DNA of 64,000 nucleotides from Nocardia brasiliensis (GTDB taxonomy: Bacteria > Actinomycetota > Actinomycetes > Mycobacteriales > Mycobacteriaceae): positions 806,001 to 870,000 of the forward strand of contig NZ_CP046171.1 in assembly GCF_011801125.1 (NCBI RefSeq), in the 5' to 3' direction. Positions 8,689 to 20,103 of the stretch are shown here, in pieces. Every line of letters starts with the position of its first letter. The first letter of the stretch is position 1. The position numbers and the translations under genes were made by a program. The notes below the pieces were generated by a model. It was not told where the DNA came from and ran no database searches. It was given only the letters and a program-made list of their open reading frames with translations.

Positions 8689-9489
8689 GTGGCCGATGTG
8701 ATCGATATCGACGACCCCGCCGATCCGCGGGTGGACGACTTCCGTGACCTCAACTCCGCCGATCGCCGACCCGACCTGCCCGGTCGGCGCGGATTGGTGA
8801 TCGCCGAAGGGGTAGTGGTGGTCCAGCGGATGCTGGCCTCGCGGTTCACCCCGACGGCGTTGTTCGGGGTGGAGAAGCGGCGCGCGGAACTCGCCGACGA
8901 TCTGGGCGACGTCGCCGTACCGTACTACCGGACCTCGGCGGAGGTGATGGCCGAGGTGGTCGGGTTCCATCTCAACCGCGGCGTGCTCGCGGTCGCCCCC
9001 CGACCGGCGCCGCTGAGCCTGGACGAGGTCACCGCGCACGCGCGCACCGTCGCGGTGCTCGAGGGCGTCAACGATCACGAGAATCTCGGTTCCATGTTCC
9101 GCAACGCCGCCGGGCTCGGGGCGGAGGCGATCCTGTTCGGCGATCGGTGTGCCGACCCGCTGTACCGGCGCGCGGTGCGGGTGTCCATGGGGCATGTGCT
9201 CCGGGTGCCCTTCGCCGCCGTACCCGATTGGCCTGCTGGTCTGGATATACTGCGGCACAAAGGTTTCCAGATCATCGCGCTCACCCCCGACGCGAACGCG
9301 ATGACGCTGGCCACCGCGATGACAGGGGAGCGCGTGGCACTGCTGCTCGGCGCCGAGGGCCCAGGACTGACCGAGGAGGCGATGCGCGCCACCGACGTGC
9401 GTGCCCGCATTCCGATGTCGCCCGGCACCGATTCGCTCAATGTCGCCACGGCCGCGGCGATGGCCTTCTACGAACGGGTGCGGACGTGA
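8689..9489 (+). CDS. TrmH/SpoU family RNA 2'-O-methyltransferase (Rv0881-like)
   Basis: A 266-residue SPOUT methyltransferase with an N-terminal substrate-binding domain (to about residue 110) and the trefoil-knot domain. The three SPOUT motifs are visible: motif 1 NLGSMFRNA, motif 2 LLGAEGPGL and motif 3 IPMSPGTDSLNVATAAA. It should 2'-O-methylate a ribose in rRNA or tRNA using SAM. The start is GTG 8689 with AGGA 7 nt upstream; the frame is open well beyond it. The stop overlaps the DUF2537 start by GTGA, so the two are translationally coupled, as Rv0881-Rv0882 are. Confidence 0.92.
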   Translation: MADVIDIDDPADPRVDDFRDLNSADRRPDLPGRRGLVIAEGVVVVQRMLASRFTPTALFGVEKRRAELADDLGDVAVPYYRTSAEVMAEVVGFHLNRGVLAVAPRPAPLSLDEVTAHARTVAVLEGVNDHENLGSMFRNAAGLGAEAILFGDRCADPLYRRAVRVSMGHVLRVPFAAVPDWPAGLDILRHKGFQIIALTPDANAMTLATAMTGERVALLLGAEGPGLTEEAMRATDVRARIPMSPGTDSLNVATAAAMAFYERVRT

Positions 9490-9770
9490 CCTATCCGCCC
9501 ACCCAGAGCCCGGCGCCGTGGGGTGCCGGGCTGACCGTCACCGTCATGGTCGCGCTGCTGAGCGCGACCGCGGTGTACGCGTTCGGGCGGGCGCTGGCCG
9601 AGGTGCACCCGCTGCTCGCGGTCGCGGTGAACCTGGTCGCGGCGGGCGGCGCCGCGCCGACCGCATGGCGCTGGCGCGACGCCCCGGTGACCAGGTGGGT
9701 GGTGCTCGGCGGGGTGGCGGGGGTAGCGCTCGGCTGGCTCGCGCTGCTGCTGGCCGGCCTGGCGAGCTGA
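9486..9770 (+). CDS. DUF2537 membrane protein (Rv0882-like)
   Basis: A 94-residue integral membrane protein with about three hydrophobic segments (GAGLTVTVMVALLSATAVYAF, LLAVAVNLVAAGGAAPTAW, WVVLGGVAGVALGWLALLLAGL). The GTG start overlaps the stop of the methyltransferase gene by 4 nt. Its TGA is directly followed by the reverse-strand stop of the next gene (TGATCA), leaving no intergenic base. Length and context match DUF2537. Function unknown. Confidence 0.85.
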   Translation: MTYPPTQSPAPWGAGLTVTVMVALLSATAVYAFGRALAEVHPLLAVAVNLVAAGGAAPTAWRWRDAPVTRWVVLGGVAGVALGWLALLLAGLAS

Positions 9771-10514
9771 TCAGGACACGCGGTCGGAGCCGCGTAGCCA
9801 GCCGAACAGCCCGCGCTTGGGGCGCACGGTTTCGGGCTCCTCCGCCGGCGGCACCAGGGTGGCCGGGTCGGGCGCCTGTCCCTTCGGGTACAGCGTGAAC
9901 CCGCACACCGCCACGTCACCGGGCACCAGCGCGCCTTCGGCCGCCGGTGCGCGGTAGTGGAAGCCGAGCCATTCGTTGTTCGCGGCGTCGGCGAAATCGG
10001 GTGGGTCGAAGGGCAGGGTCTGCGGGTCGGGCAACTCACCGGCTTGCCAGCGCACCGGGTGCTCGCCCGCCCAGTACGGGCGTTCCCAGACCAGCGGCAG
10101 CCCCTCGTCCTCGAGAATATTGACCCGGCTCGAGCTGAACGCCCTGCGGAATTCGCCACGCTCCCAATGCGCGAACGCGCCCCACCCGTGCGCGGTGTCG
10201 AAGGAGACCAGGTAGGTGTGTTCCGAGGCAAGCGGGCGCACCAGCAGTTCGGGGAGTTCGGTCGGGTGGATGCGTGCCGCCTGCGCCGAGCACACCACGG
10301 TCACCCCGGGGTAGCACCCGATGTACACCTCGTCGAGGTCTGGGCCCGCGCAGCCTGCCAGCGTGCCGACCATGATCGGCAACACGTCACGATCGCTGTG
10401 CAACTGTTTGGCAAGCGCCAGTGCGGCATCGGGATCCGGGTCATGATTGGCTCGCAGTACCGTCAACGGATCCGATGCGTCGACGTACCAGAGCGACGAA
10501 GCTTTCGATAGCAT
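9771..10514 (-). CDS. DUF6928 family protein
   Basis: A 247-residue soluble protein. ATG 10514 with GGAGG upstream is chosen; the frame is open to 10565. Conserved-looking blocks are SSLWYVDASDP near the N-terminus, YIGCYPGVTVVCS (about 83-95), the central RPYWAGEHPV and LPFDPPDFADAANNEWLGFHY near residues 190-210. These match what I recall of DUF6928 in mycobacteria and Nocardia, which has no known role. The C-terminus is Pro-rich, then RGLFGWLRG. Confidence 0.7.
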   Translation of the reverse strand: MLSKASSLWYVDASDPLTVLRANHDPDPDAALALAKQLHSDRDVLPIMVGTLAGCAGPDLDEVYIGCYPGVTVVCSAQAARIHPTELPELLVRPLASEHTYLVSFDTAHGWGAFAHWERGEFRRAFSSSRVNILEDEGLPLVWERPYWAGEHPVRWQAGELPDPQTLPFDPPDFADAANNEWLGFHYRAPAAEGALVPGDVAVCGFTLYPKGQAPDPATLVPPAEEPETVRPKRGLFGWLRGSDRVS

Positions 10515-10858
10515 TTCCGGCACCTCCCGATGGTTGCACGAATCAGCTCCGCGAACTTCGAGCAACGCACTGCGGTGTCGAACAATTCACCGTGTCGGTG
10601 TCTCGTTCGATGCCTGGCACGCCGTCGATCACACATTGAAAATCTACCTGGCGTGCCCGGTCGGGGAGCGCCCTTCGGTCTCGGAACACGCCAGCGTGCC
10701 GCGAAATATGTTGCTACGCCGGGCCCAGCAAACCGGCGTGCGCCTCAGCAAACCGAGGTCGGCAGACCCGGGGGCCGGTTTTCACACCGCGCGAAGCGGA
10801 CTCGACAGATCGTCGGAATGGGAGCCTGGCCACCGACGCGACCGGGAGCGGCGGTCGG
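10515..10858. other. 344-bp intergenic stretch between sepH and the DUF6928 gene
   Basis: No coding frame here has convincing codon bias or a recognisable product, and I see no RNA gene. It follows the sepH stop and precedes the DUF6928 start on the same strand. It is less GC-rich around 10600-10700 and probably holds the promoter of the DUF6928 gene; no clear -10/-35 pair was identified. Confidence 0.4.
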
Positions 10859-11935
10859 TCAGTGACCCGAGCTGCGCACGCCGAGCAGCACGTCCTCCCA
10901 GGACGGCATGGGCGCCTTGCCGCGCTTGGTGCGGGCGGTCTTGGCCGGCGCCTTGGCGGGCTTGGCCGGCGCGTCTTCGGCAGGGGGCTTGGCAGCGGCC
11001 GGTGTCTTCGATGCGGCGGGCGCGGCAGGGGCGGTGTCCGCGGTGCTGTCGGCGGCCGGCGCGGCGGTGCTCGGCGCAGGGGTGCTCGGCGCTGTACCGG
11101 CGGTGGGCGTCGTGGTGCTCGCGGCGGTGGGGGTGCTGGTCGCGCCCGCGGTGATCGCGGGGGTGCTGCTGCCACCGGCCGCGACGGCACGCTGCTCGAA
11201 GTATTCGTCCAGCGTCGGCTGGGCCTGCTGCCGTGCGGCCGGACGGCTCGGCGGCGCCGCCGGGGTCGGCCGCGGGTCGGCGACCGGCTCGGGCTGCGGT
11301 TCCGGGGCCTCGGGCTCGGCGGGCAGGATCGTCGCGAGACCGCGTAGCGCGCGGCCGAAGTCGGGATCGATCAGGTCTGAGGCCGGGTCGTCGAGCGGGG
11401 AGACCGAGCCGCCGTGCGCGTCGGGCTGGTAGCGCCAGTGCGCGGCGATCTCGGAACGTCCGTTCTGCCACTGCAATTGGGCGACCCAGAAGCCCTTCTC
11501 GTCCTTCCAGGCATCCCACTCCGCGCCCTCGATGTTGTGGCCACGCTCGGTGAACGCCGCGGTGACGACGTCGATGAGGGTTTCCACGGCGGGGCCGTCG
11601 GGACGCACGGGGTGTGCCTTCTGGGCGAGTTCGGCGGCGCGGGCGCGTTCGAGCAGCACCGGGTAGGCGAACCGTTCGACGCGGCTGGCCGGCATGCCGG
11701 ACTCGGCGGTGACCTGCTCCACGGAGGCGCCGGCGCGGATACGGGCCTGGATATCGCGAGGACGCATAGTTGCTTCCATTTCGATCTCTATCTGGCCGAA
11801 TCGGGCAAGGTCTCCGCGCGCGGCGGCTCGTAGCTTGTCGTCGGCGGGCAGCCGGTATTTCGCGCCGGACTCGGTGTCGATACACACGATGTGCGTGGAG
11901 TCGGGCGTCACCCCGATCACTCGAAGTTCACGCAC
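10859..11935 (-). CDS. sepH: SepH, FtsZ-interacting cell division protein (DUF3071)
   Basis: A 358-residue cytosolic protein. The N-terminal DUF3071 block (VRELRVIGVTPDSTHIVC..., residues 1-60) is followed by a helix-turn-helix-like segment MRPRDIQARIRAGASVEQVTAESGMPASRVERFAYPVL and the GFWVAQLQWQNGR region. A long Ala/Pro/Thr/Lys-rich disordered tail ends in a conserved motif, MPSWEDVLLGVR. In Streptomyces SepH binds FtsZ and promotes ring assembly; the mycobacterial relative is Rv0883c. The GTG at 11935 follows AAGGAGG. It lies next to serC, as in mycobacteria. Confidence 0.93.
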   Translation of the reverse strand: MRELRVIGVTPDSTHIVCIDTESGAKYRLPADDKLRAAARGDLARFGQIEIEMEATMRPRDIQARIRAGASVEQVTAESGMPASRVERFAYPVLLERARAAELAQKAHPVRPDGPAVETLIDVVTAAFTERGHNIEGAEWDAWKDEKGFWVAQLQWQNGRSEIAAHWRYQPDAHGGSVSPLDDPASDLIDPDFGRALRGLATILPAEPEAPEPQPEPVADPRPTPAAPPSRPAARQQAQPTLDEYFEQRAVAAGGSSTPAITAGATSTPTAASTTTPTAGTAPSTPAPSTAAPAADSTADTAPAAPAASKTPAAAKPPAEDAPAKPAKAPAKTARTKRGKAPMPSWEDVLLGVRSSGH

Positions 11936-12019
11936 CGTTACCTCCTTACCGCGTCGACTCGCGACACCGCCCACTTTCCGAAACAGTAGTGCACTTCTGG
12001 GATCCGTGGGGCGAGACAC

Positions 12020-12057
12020 GCGGGGCGGAAATCTCCGCGGAGACCTCCGCACCCCGC
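12020..12057 (-). terminator. Probable serC terminator
   Basis: Between the serC stop and the sepH start lies a hairpin with outer arms GCGGGG (12020-12025) / CCCCGC (12052-12057) and an inner stem TCTCC-GC-GGAGA (12032-12043). No strong U-tract, as is common in actinobacteria. Confidence 0.5.
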
Positions 12058-12146
12058 TAATCTGCTCTGTTCGAGTTGAAGCTTCGCGCTCAACGGCGTG
12101 TCATGTGTGGCGCGTCACGTGCGTGGAGTGCGCCGAAATCGCTGTG

Positions 12147-13436
<1,290 letters not shown>

Positions 13437-13437
13437 C

Positions 13438-13443
13438 TAACCT
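13438..13443 (+). promoter_or_regulatory. -10 box of a predicted leaderless transcript
   Basis: TAACCT, then 8 nt, then ATG at 13452, with no Shine-Dalgarno in between. Predicted start of a leaderless mRNA for the Rv0885-like gene. Confidence 0.5.
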
Positions 13444-13451
13444 TTGCGCCC

Positions 13452-14132
13452 ATGAACATGGCGTCGGTGAGCTCGGGGTGGCGACTGCGCGGTCGCCGGT
13501 CACGCACCTTCGGATTGCGGATCGGCGCGATCTCGGACGCGGCGCGGCGGGAGTTGCTGCTGCGCGGGACGCTCGGCTCGGCAACGGTTTTGGGGGTGCG
13601 GCCCAGTTCGAAGGCGGCAGAGCCGGATTCGCACGCAGCGGCGCGGGGTGAGCAGGGGCACGTGTTCTGGGTCCGGGTACTGGTGGACGGCATGGCGCCG
13701 TACGAGACCAGAGTGCGCCAGCGGGTTTCGGCGGACGATCTCGAATGGATGCAGCCGGGAGATGTGTTGTGCTGCCGGATAGATCCGGGCGATCCGGACC
13801 GATTGGTGCTGTACGTACCGGATTTCGCGGAGACGGGCCGGGCGGGCATCGCCAAGATCCTCGCCGACGGACGCCGCGCCGACGCGACGGTGCTGGCGGC
13901 GACCCCGGTCGCGGCCGACTACTCCGGCCGCGACGACCCGGTGCTGCGGCTCGATCTCGAGCTGCGCGCCTGGGACGAGCCGACGCCGTGGCTGGTGCGC
14001 CTCGTGCAGCCGGTGCCGCTGACCGCGATCGGTCTGGTGGATCTGGGCCAGCATCTCGAGGTCGCCTTCTTCACCGTCGATCACGGCGAGTCCGTCGCCG
14101 TCGACTGGGCCGCCTCGCTGGGCGAGGACTAG
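13452..14132 (+). CDS. Conserved hypothetical protein (Rv0885-like position)
   Basis: A 226-residue protein of unknown function. The N-terminus is basic (SGWRLRGRRSRTFGLR). The rest reads as two beta-rich halves: a segment with DDLEWMQPGDVLCCRIDPGDPDRLVLYVPDF, then LDLELRAWDEPTPWLVRLVQPVPLTAIGLVDLGQHLEVAFF, the pattern of OB-like barrels. No signal peptide or membrane span. The long frame extending upstream to 11694 is antisense to serC and sepH and is not real; ATG 13452 is chosen. It is divergent from serC, the place of Rv0885 in mycobacteria. Confidence 0.7.
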   Translation: MNMASVSSGWRLRGRRSRTFGLRIGAISDAARRELLLRGTLGSATVLGVRPSSKAAEPDSHAAARGEQGHVFWVRVLVDGMAPYETRVRQRVSADDLEWMQPGDVLCCRIDPGDPDRLVLYVPDFAETGRAGIAKILADGRRADATVLAATPVAADYSGRDDPVLRLDLELRAWDEPTPWLVRLVQPVPLTAIGLVDLGQHLEVAFFTVDHGESVAVDWAASLGED

Positions 14133-14136
14133 GCCG

Positions 14137-15024
14137 TCAAGGCAAGTGGACGAAGGTGAAACCCATCGCGCGGACCCGTGGCAACGCCGCGATCATGCCC
14201 GCGGCGGTGCCCGAGCGCGGCCGGTGCATGTGCGCGAGCGAAATCGCCCCGGGCGCCGCGGCATTCATCGCGTTCGCGACCCGGTCGGCGGCGGCGGTGG
14301 CGCCGTAGTCGACGTTGATGCTGAAACCGATGGGGGTTTCGCCGAGGTCGCGCACGATCCGCACCGCGACGTCGTCGTAGTGCGCGGTGCCCGCGCGGAA
14401 GAACCGGGGCGGACGCCCGAGCAGGCCGGACAGCCGCTCATGGTTGGCCGAGACCTCCTCGGCCGCCTCCAGCGCCGAGCCGGTGCCCGCGATGCCGTAG
14501 GCCGCGCGACCGTTCACCGAGAGCGGTTTGTGCGCGACGCCGTGGTTCGCCAACTCGAACAGCGGGTTCGCGGCCAGCTGCGCGGCCCGTCCCTGGTTGG
14601 CGTCGATCCAGCGCTTGTTCAGAAACAGCGTGGCCGGAATCTGCTGGGCGACCAGGAAATCGAGCAGCGCCTGATCGATGTCGTTGTTCCCCGGTCCGCC
14701 GCAGGCGTCGAAAGTCAACGCCATCTGCTTGCCGGTCGGGGTGAAAGTGCTGGTGATGCCCGGCATCTGGGTGCCCCACTGCTGCGGCGGAGTGCCCGCG
14801 TAGCGGGCGGCGATGATGCTCGGCGAGTTGGCGGGCGGTGGAACGGCTTTGTCGACGACAGGACGAGCGCCGGTGGCCGTCGCCGTGGGGGCGGCGGGCT
14901 CGGGCGAACTCGGGGCCGCGGTGGTATCGCGCTCGGTGGTGAAGCATCCGGTGCCGACGACACCCGCGGTCATCGCGATGCCCAGACCGAGCATGCGCCG
15001 TCGCGACATCCCTTCTTCCGGCAT
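14137..15024 (-). CDS. Secreted polysaccharide deacetylase family protein
   Basis: A 295-residue exported protein. It has a twin-arginine signal (MSRRRMLGLGIAMTAGVVGTGC) that could also lead to a lipoprotein cysteine, then a Pro/Ala/Thr-rich linker. The NodB-type domain shows motif 1 LTFDACGGPG (metal-binding Asp), motif 2 ELANHGVAHKPL (an HxxxH-like pair) and motif 3 FFRAGTAHYDD. It probably removes acetyl groups from a cell-wall polymer. Start ATG 15024; the internal MSRRR is an alternative. It converges with the Rv0885-like gene (4 bp apart). Confidence 0.88.
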   Translation of the reverse strand: MPEEGMSRRRMLGLGIAMTAGVVGTGCFTTERDTTAAPSSPEPAAPTATATGARPVVDKAVPPPANSPSIIAARYAGTPPQQWGTQMPGITSTFTPTGKQMALTFDACGGPGNNDIDQALLDFLVAQQIPATLFLNKRWIDANQGRAAQLAANPLFELANHGVAHKPLSVNGRAAYGIAGTGSALEAAEEVSANHERLSGLLGRPPRFFRAGTAHYDDVAVRIVRDLGETPIGFSINVDYGATAAADRVANAMNAAAPGAISLAHMHRPRSGTAAGMIAALPRVRAMGFTFVHLP

Positions 15025-15144
15025 CCGCAGCTCTCTCCTCGACGTCACGGGGATGCTAATCGAGCCGAACGCCCCACCGAGGTAGGGCATCCGGCTCGTG
15101 TCGAGATCATCCCGGTCGCGCGGGCCGAGGCCGGGAGCGCGGGA

Positions 15145-16293
15145 TCACGCGTGTCGGACCGAGCCCCAGCCGGAGACTTCCTCGGGGCGGCGCGGCCCGG
15201 GGCCGGTGTAGATGGCAGCGGGACGCACCAGCTTGCCGAGCTGCTTCTGCTCGAGAATGTGCGCACACCAGCCCGCGGTGCGGCCACAGGTGAACATGGC
15301 GGGCATCATGTGCGCGGGCACCTCGGCGAAGTCCAGGATCACCGCGGCCCAGAACTCCACGTTCGTCTCGATGGCGCGGTCCGGGCGACGCTCACGCAGC
15401 TCGGCCAGCGCGGCCTGCTCCAGCGCGGCGGCCACCTCGTAGCGCGGGGCGCCGAGCCGCTTCGCGGTGGCGCGCAGCACGCGGGCGCGCGGGTCCTCGG
15501 CCCGGTAGACCCGGTGCCCGAAGCCCATCAGCTTTTCCTTGCGATCCAGGATGCCCTTGACCAGAGCCCTTGCGTCCCCGGACTTCTCCACGCCTTCGAT
15601 CATCGGCAGCACGCGCGCGGGCGCCCCGCCGTGCAGCGGACCCGACATCGCGCCGATCGCGCCGGACAGCGAGGCGGCGACATCGGCGCCGGTGGAGGCG
15701 ATCACCCGGGCGGTGAAGGTGGAGGCGTTCATGCCGTGCTCGGCCGCCGAGACCCAGTAGGCGTCGATCGCCTCGGTGTGCTTCGGGTCCGGGTCGCCCT
15801 TCCATCGGGTCATGAAGCGCTCGGTGACCGTGGCGCACTCGTCGATCTTCTGCTGCGGCACCGCGGGCTGGTAGATGCCGCGCGCGGACTGCGCGACATA
15901 GGACAGCGCCATCACCGAGGCACGGGCCAGGTTGTCCCGCGCGGTCTCGTCGTCGATGTCGAGCAGCGGCTGGTAACCCCAGATCGGCGCGAGCATCGCC
16001 AGGCCGGCCTGCACGTCGACCCGGACGTCACCGGTGTGCACGGGCAGTGGGAAGGGCTCGGCGGGCGGCAGACCGCGGCCGAACTCACCATCCACCAGCA
16101 GGGCCCACACGTCACCGAAGGTCACCCTGCCCTCGACCAGATCCTCGATATCGACGCCCCGGTAGCGCAGCGCACCACCGTCCTTATCGGGTTCGGCGAT
16201 ATCGGTGGTGAAAGCCACCACGCCCTCCAGGCCGCTGACGAAATCACTGGGTACGGCGGTCTGCCCAGTAGGCACCGCGGGGGTGGTGGTCAT
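15145..16293 (-). CDS. citA: Citrate synthase 2 (Rv0889c-like)
   Basis: A 382-residue citrate synthase, the shorter of two in this window. It condenses oxaloacetate and acetyl-CoA; a methylcitrate side activity is possible. Visible active-site pieces are VSAAEHGMNASTFTARV (first catalytic His), GPLHGGAPARV, MGFGHRVYRAEDPRARVL (second His) and ETNVEFWAAVILD, where the usual catalytic Asp region reads VEFW rather than VDFY. It is divergent from pdxH. GltA2 lies 2.4 kb away, repeating the mycobacterial arrangement. Confidence 0.93.
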   Translation of the reverse strand: MTTTPAVPTGQTAVPSDFVSGLEGVVAFTTDIAEPDKDGGALRYRGVDIEDLVEGRVTFGDVWALLVDGEFGRGLPPAEPFPLPVHTGDVRVDVQAGLAMLAPIWGYQPLLDIDDETARDNLARASVMALSYVAQSARGIYQPAVPQQKIDECATVTERFMTRWKGDPDPKHTEAIDAYWVSAAEHGMNASTFTARVIASTGADVAASLSGAIGAMSGPLHGGAPARVLPMIEGVEKSGDARALVKGILDRKEKLMGFGHRVYRAEDPRARVLRATAKRLGAPRYEVAAALEQAALAELRERRPDRAIETNVEFWAAVILDFAEVPAHMMPAMFTCGRTAGWCAHILEQKQLGKLVRPAAIYTGPGPRRPEEVSGWGSVRHA

Positions 16294-16404
16294 GGTGTGA
16301 CTTCTCCTTGCACTTCGGGCCGCATGATGCTCGTCGATGAGGGGTAGCGAGGCTCGCCGAGTACATGCCGATCACTAAAACCTTAGCTCGTTGCTACTGC
16401 GGAG

Positions 16405-16410
16405 TAACGT
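16405..16410 (+). promoter_or_regulatory. -10 box of a predicted leaderless pdxH transcript
   Basis: TAACGT, then exactly 7 nt, then ATG 16418, with no Shine-Dalgarno. It fits the actinobacterial leaderless pattern. Confidence 0.55.
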
Positions 16411-16417
16411 CTGCCCC

Positions 16418-17146
16418 ATGCGTGACCTGGACAATTCATCTGGCGGACAGGAAGCGGCCGAATTCCGGCCCACCCCCGATCTCGCGGCGATGCGGGTCGA
16501 CTACGGCGGTGCTCCGTTCGGCAGTGGCGAAGACATCGATCTGGACGAAACCTGGCTGGCCGGCGGCTGGGAACCGTTGCTGCGCCACTGGATAGAGCAA
16601 GCCACCGCGGTGGGTGTCGCCGAGCCCAATGCCATGGTGCTGGCCACCGTGTCACTGGCGAGCGGGACGCCGCGACCTGTCGCGCGGACGGTCCTGTGCA
16701 AGGGACTTTCGCCCGAAGGTGTGACTTTTTACACGAACTACGACTCGGCCAAGGGCAGCCAGCTCGCCGCGGTCCCGTTCGCCGCCGCCACCTTCGTCTG
16801 GCCCGCGCTCGGTAGACAGGTGCACGTGCGCGGCGCGATCGAGCGGGTAGGCGCCGAGACCACCGGGGTGTACTGGCGCTCGCGGCCGCGCGACTCCCAG
16901 CTCGGCGCGTGGGCCTCGCATCAGTCCAAGCCCATCGGTTCCCGGGCCGAACTGGACCGGATCATGGCCGAGACGGTCGAGCGGTTCGCCGACGTCGACG
17001 AGATCCCGGTGCCGCCGCACTGGGGTGGGTTCCTGCTGCGACCCGACGAGGTGGAATTCTGGCAGGGCCGCCACGGCAGGCTGCACAATCGCATCCGGGT
17101 GCTGGTGCAGGACGGGAAGATGACCGTCGACCGGCTACAGCCGTGA
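16418..17146 (+). CDS. pdxH: Pyridoxamine 5'-phosphate oxidase
   Basis: A 242-residue FMN enzyme that oxidises pyridoxine/pyridoxamine phosphate to PLP. The family pattern is clear: [55 protein letters not shown] (FMN phosphate contacts), [29 protein letters not shown] and the C-terminal signature [27 protein letters not shown] 16418 is chosen over an in-frame TTG at 16391 because a -10 box lies 7 nt upstream. PLP made here would serve SerC, encoded nearby. Confidence 0.95.
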   Translation: MRDLDNSSGGQEAAEFRPTPDLAAMRVDYGGAPFGSGEDIDLDETWLAGGWEPLLRHWIEQATAVGVAEPNAMVLATVSLASGTPRPVARTVLCKGLSPEGVTFYTNYDSAKGSQLAAVPFAAATFVWPALGRQVHVRGAIERVGAETTGVYWRSRPRDSQLGAWASHQSKPIGSRAELDRIMAETVERFADVDEIPVPPHWGGFLLRPDEVEFWQGRHGRLHNRIRVLVQDGKMTVDRLQP

Positions 17147-17203
17147 TTTATTCCCGTCGCACGGGTGATCAATATCCGCTCGTGGCAACGGGGTAGGACT
17201 CGC

Positions 17204-17209
17204 TACGCT
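17204..17209 (+). promoter_or_regulatory. -10 box of a predicted leaderless MFS gene transcript
   Basis: TACGCT, 7 nt, then GTG 17217, with no Shine-Dalgarno. Confidence 0.5.
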
Positions 17210-17216
17210 GCGGCCG

Positions 17217-18497
17217 GTGAAACTGCTCGCCGACACCGCGCCCCTGCGCCACAGTGACTTCCGGCGGTTGTGGACCTCCGGCATCGTCACCGTGATCGGT
17301 GCCCAGCTGTCCATCGTCGCCGTGCCGCAGCAGATCTTCCAGATCACCGGCAGCTCCGGATACGTCGGCCTGGCCGGGCTGTTCGGCCTGGTCCCGTTGA
17401 TCGTGTTCGGCCTGTGGGGCGGCGCGCTGGCCGACGTGATGGACCGGCGCAAACTGATGCTCATCACCAACACCGGCACCGGGCTCACCGCGCTGGCCTT
17501 CTGGGCCCAAGCCGCCGCGGGCCTGGACAGCGTATGGGTGGTGCTCGGCCTGTTCGCGGTGCAGCAGGCATTCTTCGCGGTGAACCAGCCGACGCGCAGC
17601 GCGACCATCCCGCGGCTGCTGCCCGAAGACCAACTGGCCGCGGCGAATTCGCTCAGCATGACGGTGATGCAGTTCGGCGCGATCGCCGGTCCGGTGCTCG
17701 CCGGTGTGCTGATCCCGGTCATCGGGCTGGCCACGCTGTACCTCATCGACGCCGTCTTCCTGCTCGCCACGCTGTGGGCGGTCTGGCGGCTGCCCGCGCT
17801 GCCGCCCACCGGAACGGTGCGTAAAGCCGGGTTCCGCACGGTCCTGGACGGTTTCGGTTATCTGGCGACCCAGCGGGTGCTGCTCGCCTCCTTCGCCGTC
17901 GACGTGATCGCGATGGTGTTCGGCATGCCGCGTGCGCTGTTCCCGCAGATCGCGCACGACACCTTCGGCGACCCGAGCACCGGCGGAGTCGCGCTCGGGC
18001 TGCTGTTCGCGTCCATGTCGGCGGGTGCGGTGCTCGGCGGGGTGTTCTCCGGCTGGATTCCGCGGATCCGGCGCCAAGGCTTTGCGGTCATCGTCTGCAT
18101 CGCCCTGTGGGGTCTGGCCATGGTCGGGTTCGGCCTCGCCGTCGGGTTCACCGGACACGGCCTCGGTCTCGGCATCGGGCTGTGGATCGCGCTGCTCTGC
18201 TCGGCCTTCGGCGGTGCGGTGGACATGGTCTCGGCCGCGCTGCGGGTCACCATGCTGCAGCAGGTGGCGACCGACGAGATGCGCGGCAGGCTGCAGGGCG
18301 TGTTCATAGTGGTTGTCGCGGGTGGCCCCAGGATCGGTGATGTTGCCCACGGTTTCGCGGCCGCCGGTCTGGGTACCGCTGTAGCTGCCGCCGGCGGCGG
18401 CGTGCTGGTGGTGGTCGGCGTGGTGATCGCGGCGCTGGTTTTTCCGGCATTCGTCCGATACCGGGTGGGCCGCGCACCTGCCGAGACAGTGGCATGA
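17217..18497 (+). CDS. MFS transporter (EntS-like exporter)
   Basis: A 426-residue, about 12-segment major facilitator permease. The loop-2 signature appears as GALADVMDRRKLMLITN. NQPTRSATIPRLLPEDQLAAANSLSMTVMQ is typical of the EntS/enterobactin-exporter-like group (DHA3 branch). The C-half has SALRVTMLQQVATDEMRGRLQGVF, another group mark. Substrate unknown; siderophore or drug export is the family norm. A solo gene between pdxH and gltA. Confidence 0.88.
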   Translation: MKLLADTAPLRHSDFRRLWTSGIVTVIGAQLSIVAVPQQIFQITGSSGYVGLAGLFGLVPLIVFGLWGGALADVMDRRKLMLITNTGTGLTALAFWAQAAAGLDSVWVVLGLFAVQQAFFAVNQPTRSATIPRLLPEDQLAAANSLSMTVMQFGAIAGPVLAGVLIPVIGLATLYLIDAVFLLATLWAVWRLPALPPTGTVRKAGFRTVLDGFGYLATQRVLLASFAVDVIAMVFGMPRALFPQIAHDTFGDPSTGGVALGLLFASMSAGAVLGGVFSGWIPRIRRQGFAVIVCIALWGLAMVGFGLAVGFTGHGLGLGIGLWIALLCSAFGGAVDMVSAALRVTMLQQVATDEMRGRLQGVFIVVVAGGPRIGDVAHGFAAAGLGTAVAAAGGGVLVVVGVVIAALVFPAFVRYRVGRAPAETVA

Positions 18498-18690
18498 ACT
18501 GGCCTGCGAATTCCTGGCAACTGTGGTGCGATTGCCGTGCCGACCTCACTTGACCAGGCGGTCGGCGGTGAGGGAACGCCCCGAGCGAACCCTCAGCACA
18601 GCCGCGTGAGCGCGTGGCTGTGTGGTGAGCCGCCGCAGGACTACCCTCCGTGGTTGTCCGGGTCGGTGAACGTCTAGCGTTGAGACAAGT

Positions 18691-18716
18691 GCATCGTGCG
18701 CCGACCGCGACGATGC
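18691..18716. promoter_or_regulatory. Inverted repeat upstream of the major citrate synthase gene
   Basis: GCATCGT (18691-18697) and ACGATGC (18710-18716) form perfect 7-bp arms around 12 nt. It lies 30-55 bp before the GTG start of gltA, just upstream of TACGGT/TAGCCT -10-like boxes. It could be an operator or a leader hairpin; nothing in the sequence decides. Confidence 0.4.
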
Positions 18717-18746
18717 CTACGGTTCTAGCCTGAGAGGGATCCTTCC

Positions 18747-20063
<1,317 letters not shown>

Positions 20064-20103
20064 CAAGTAAACCCACCATCACCTATCGAAGGGGATTATC
20101 CGA

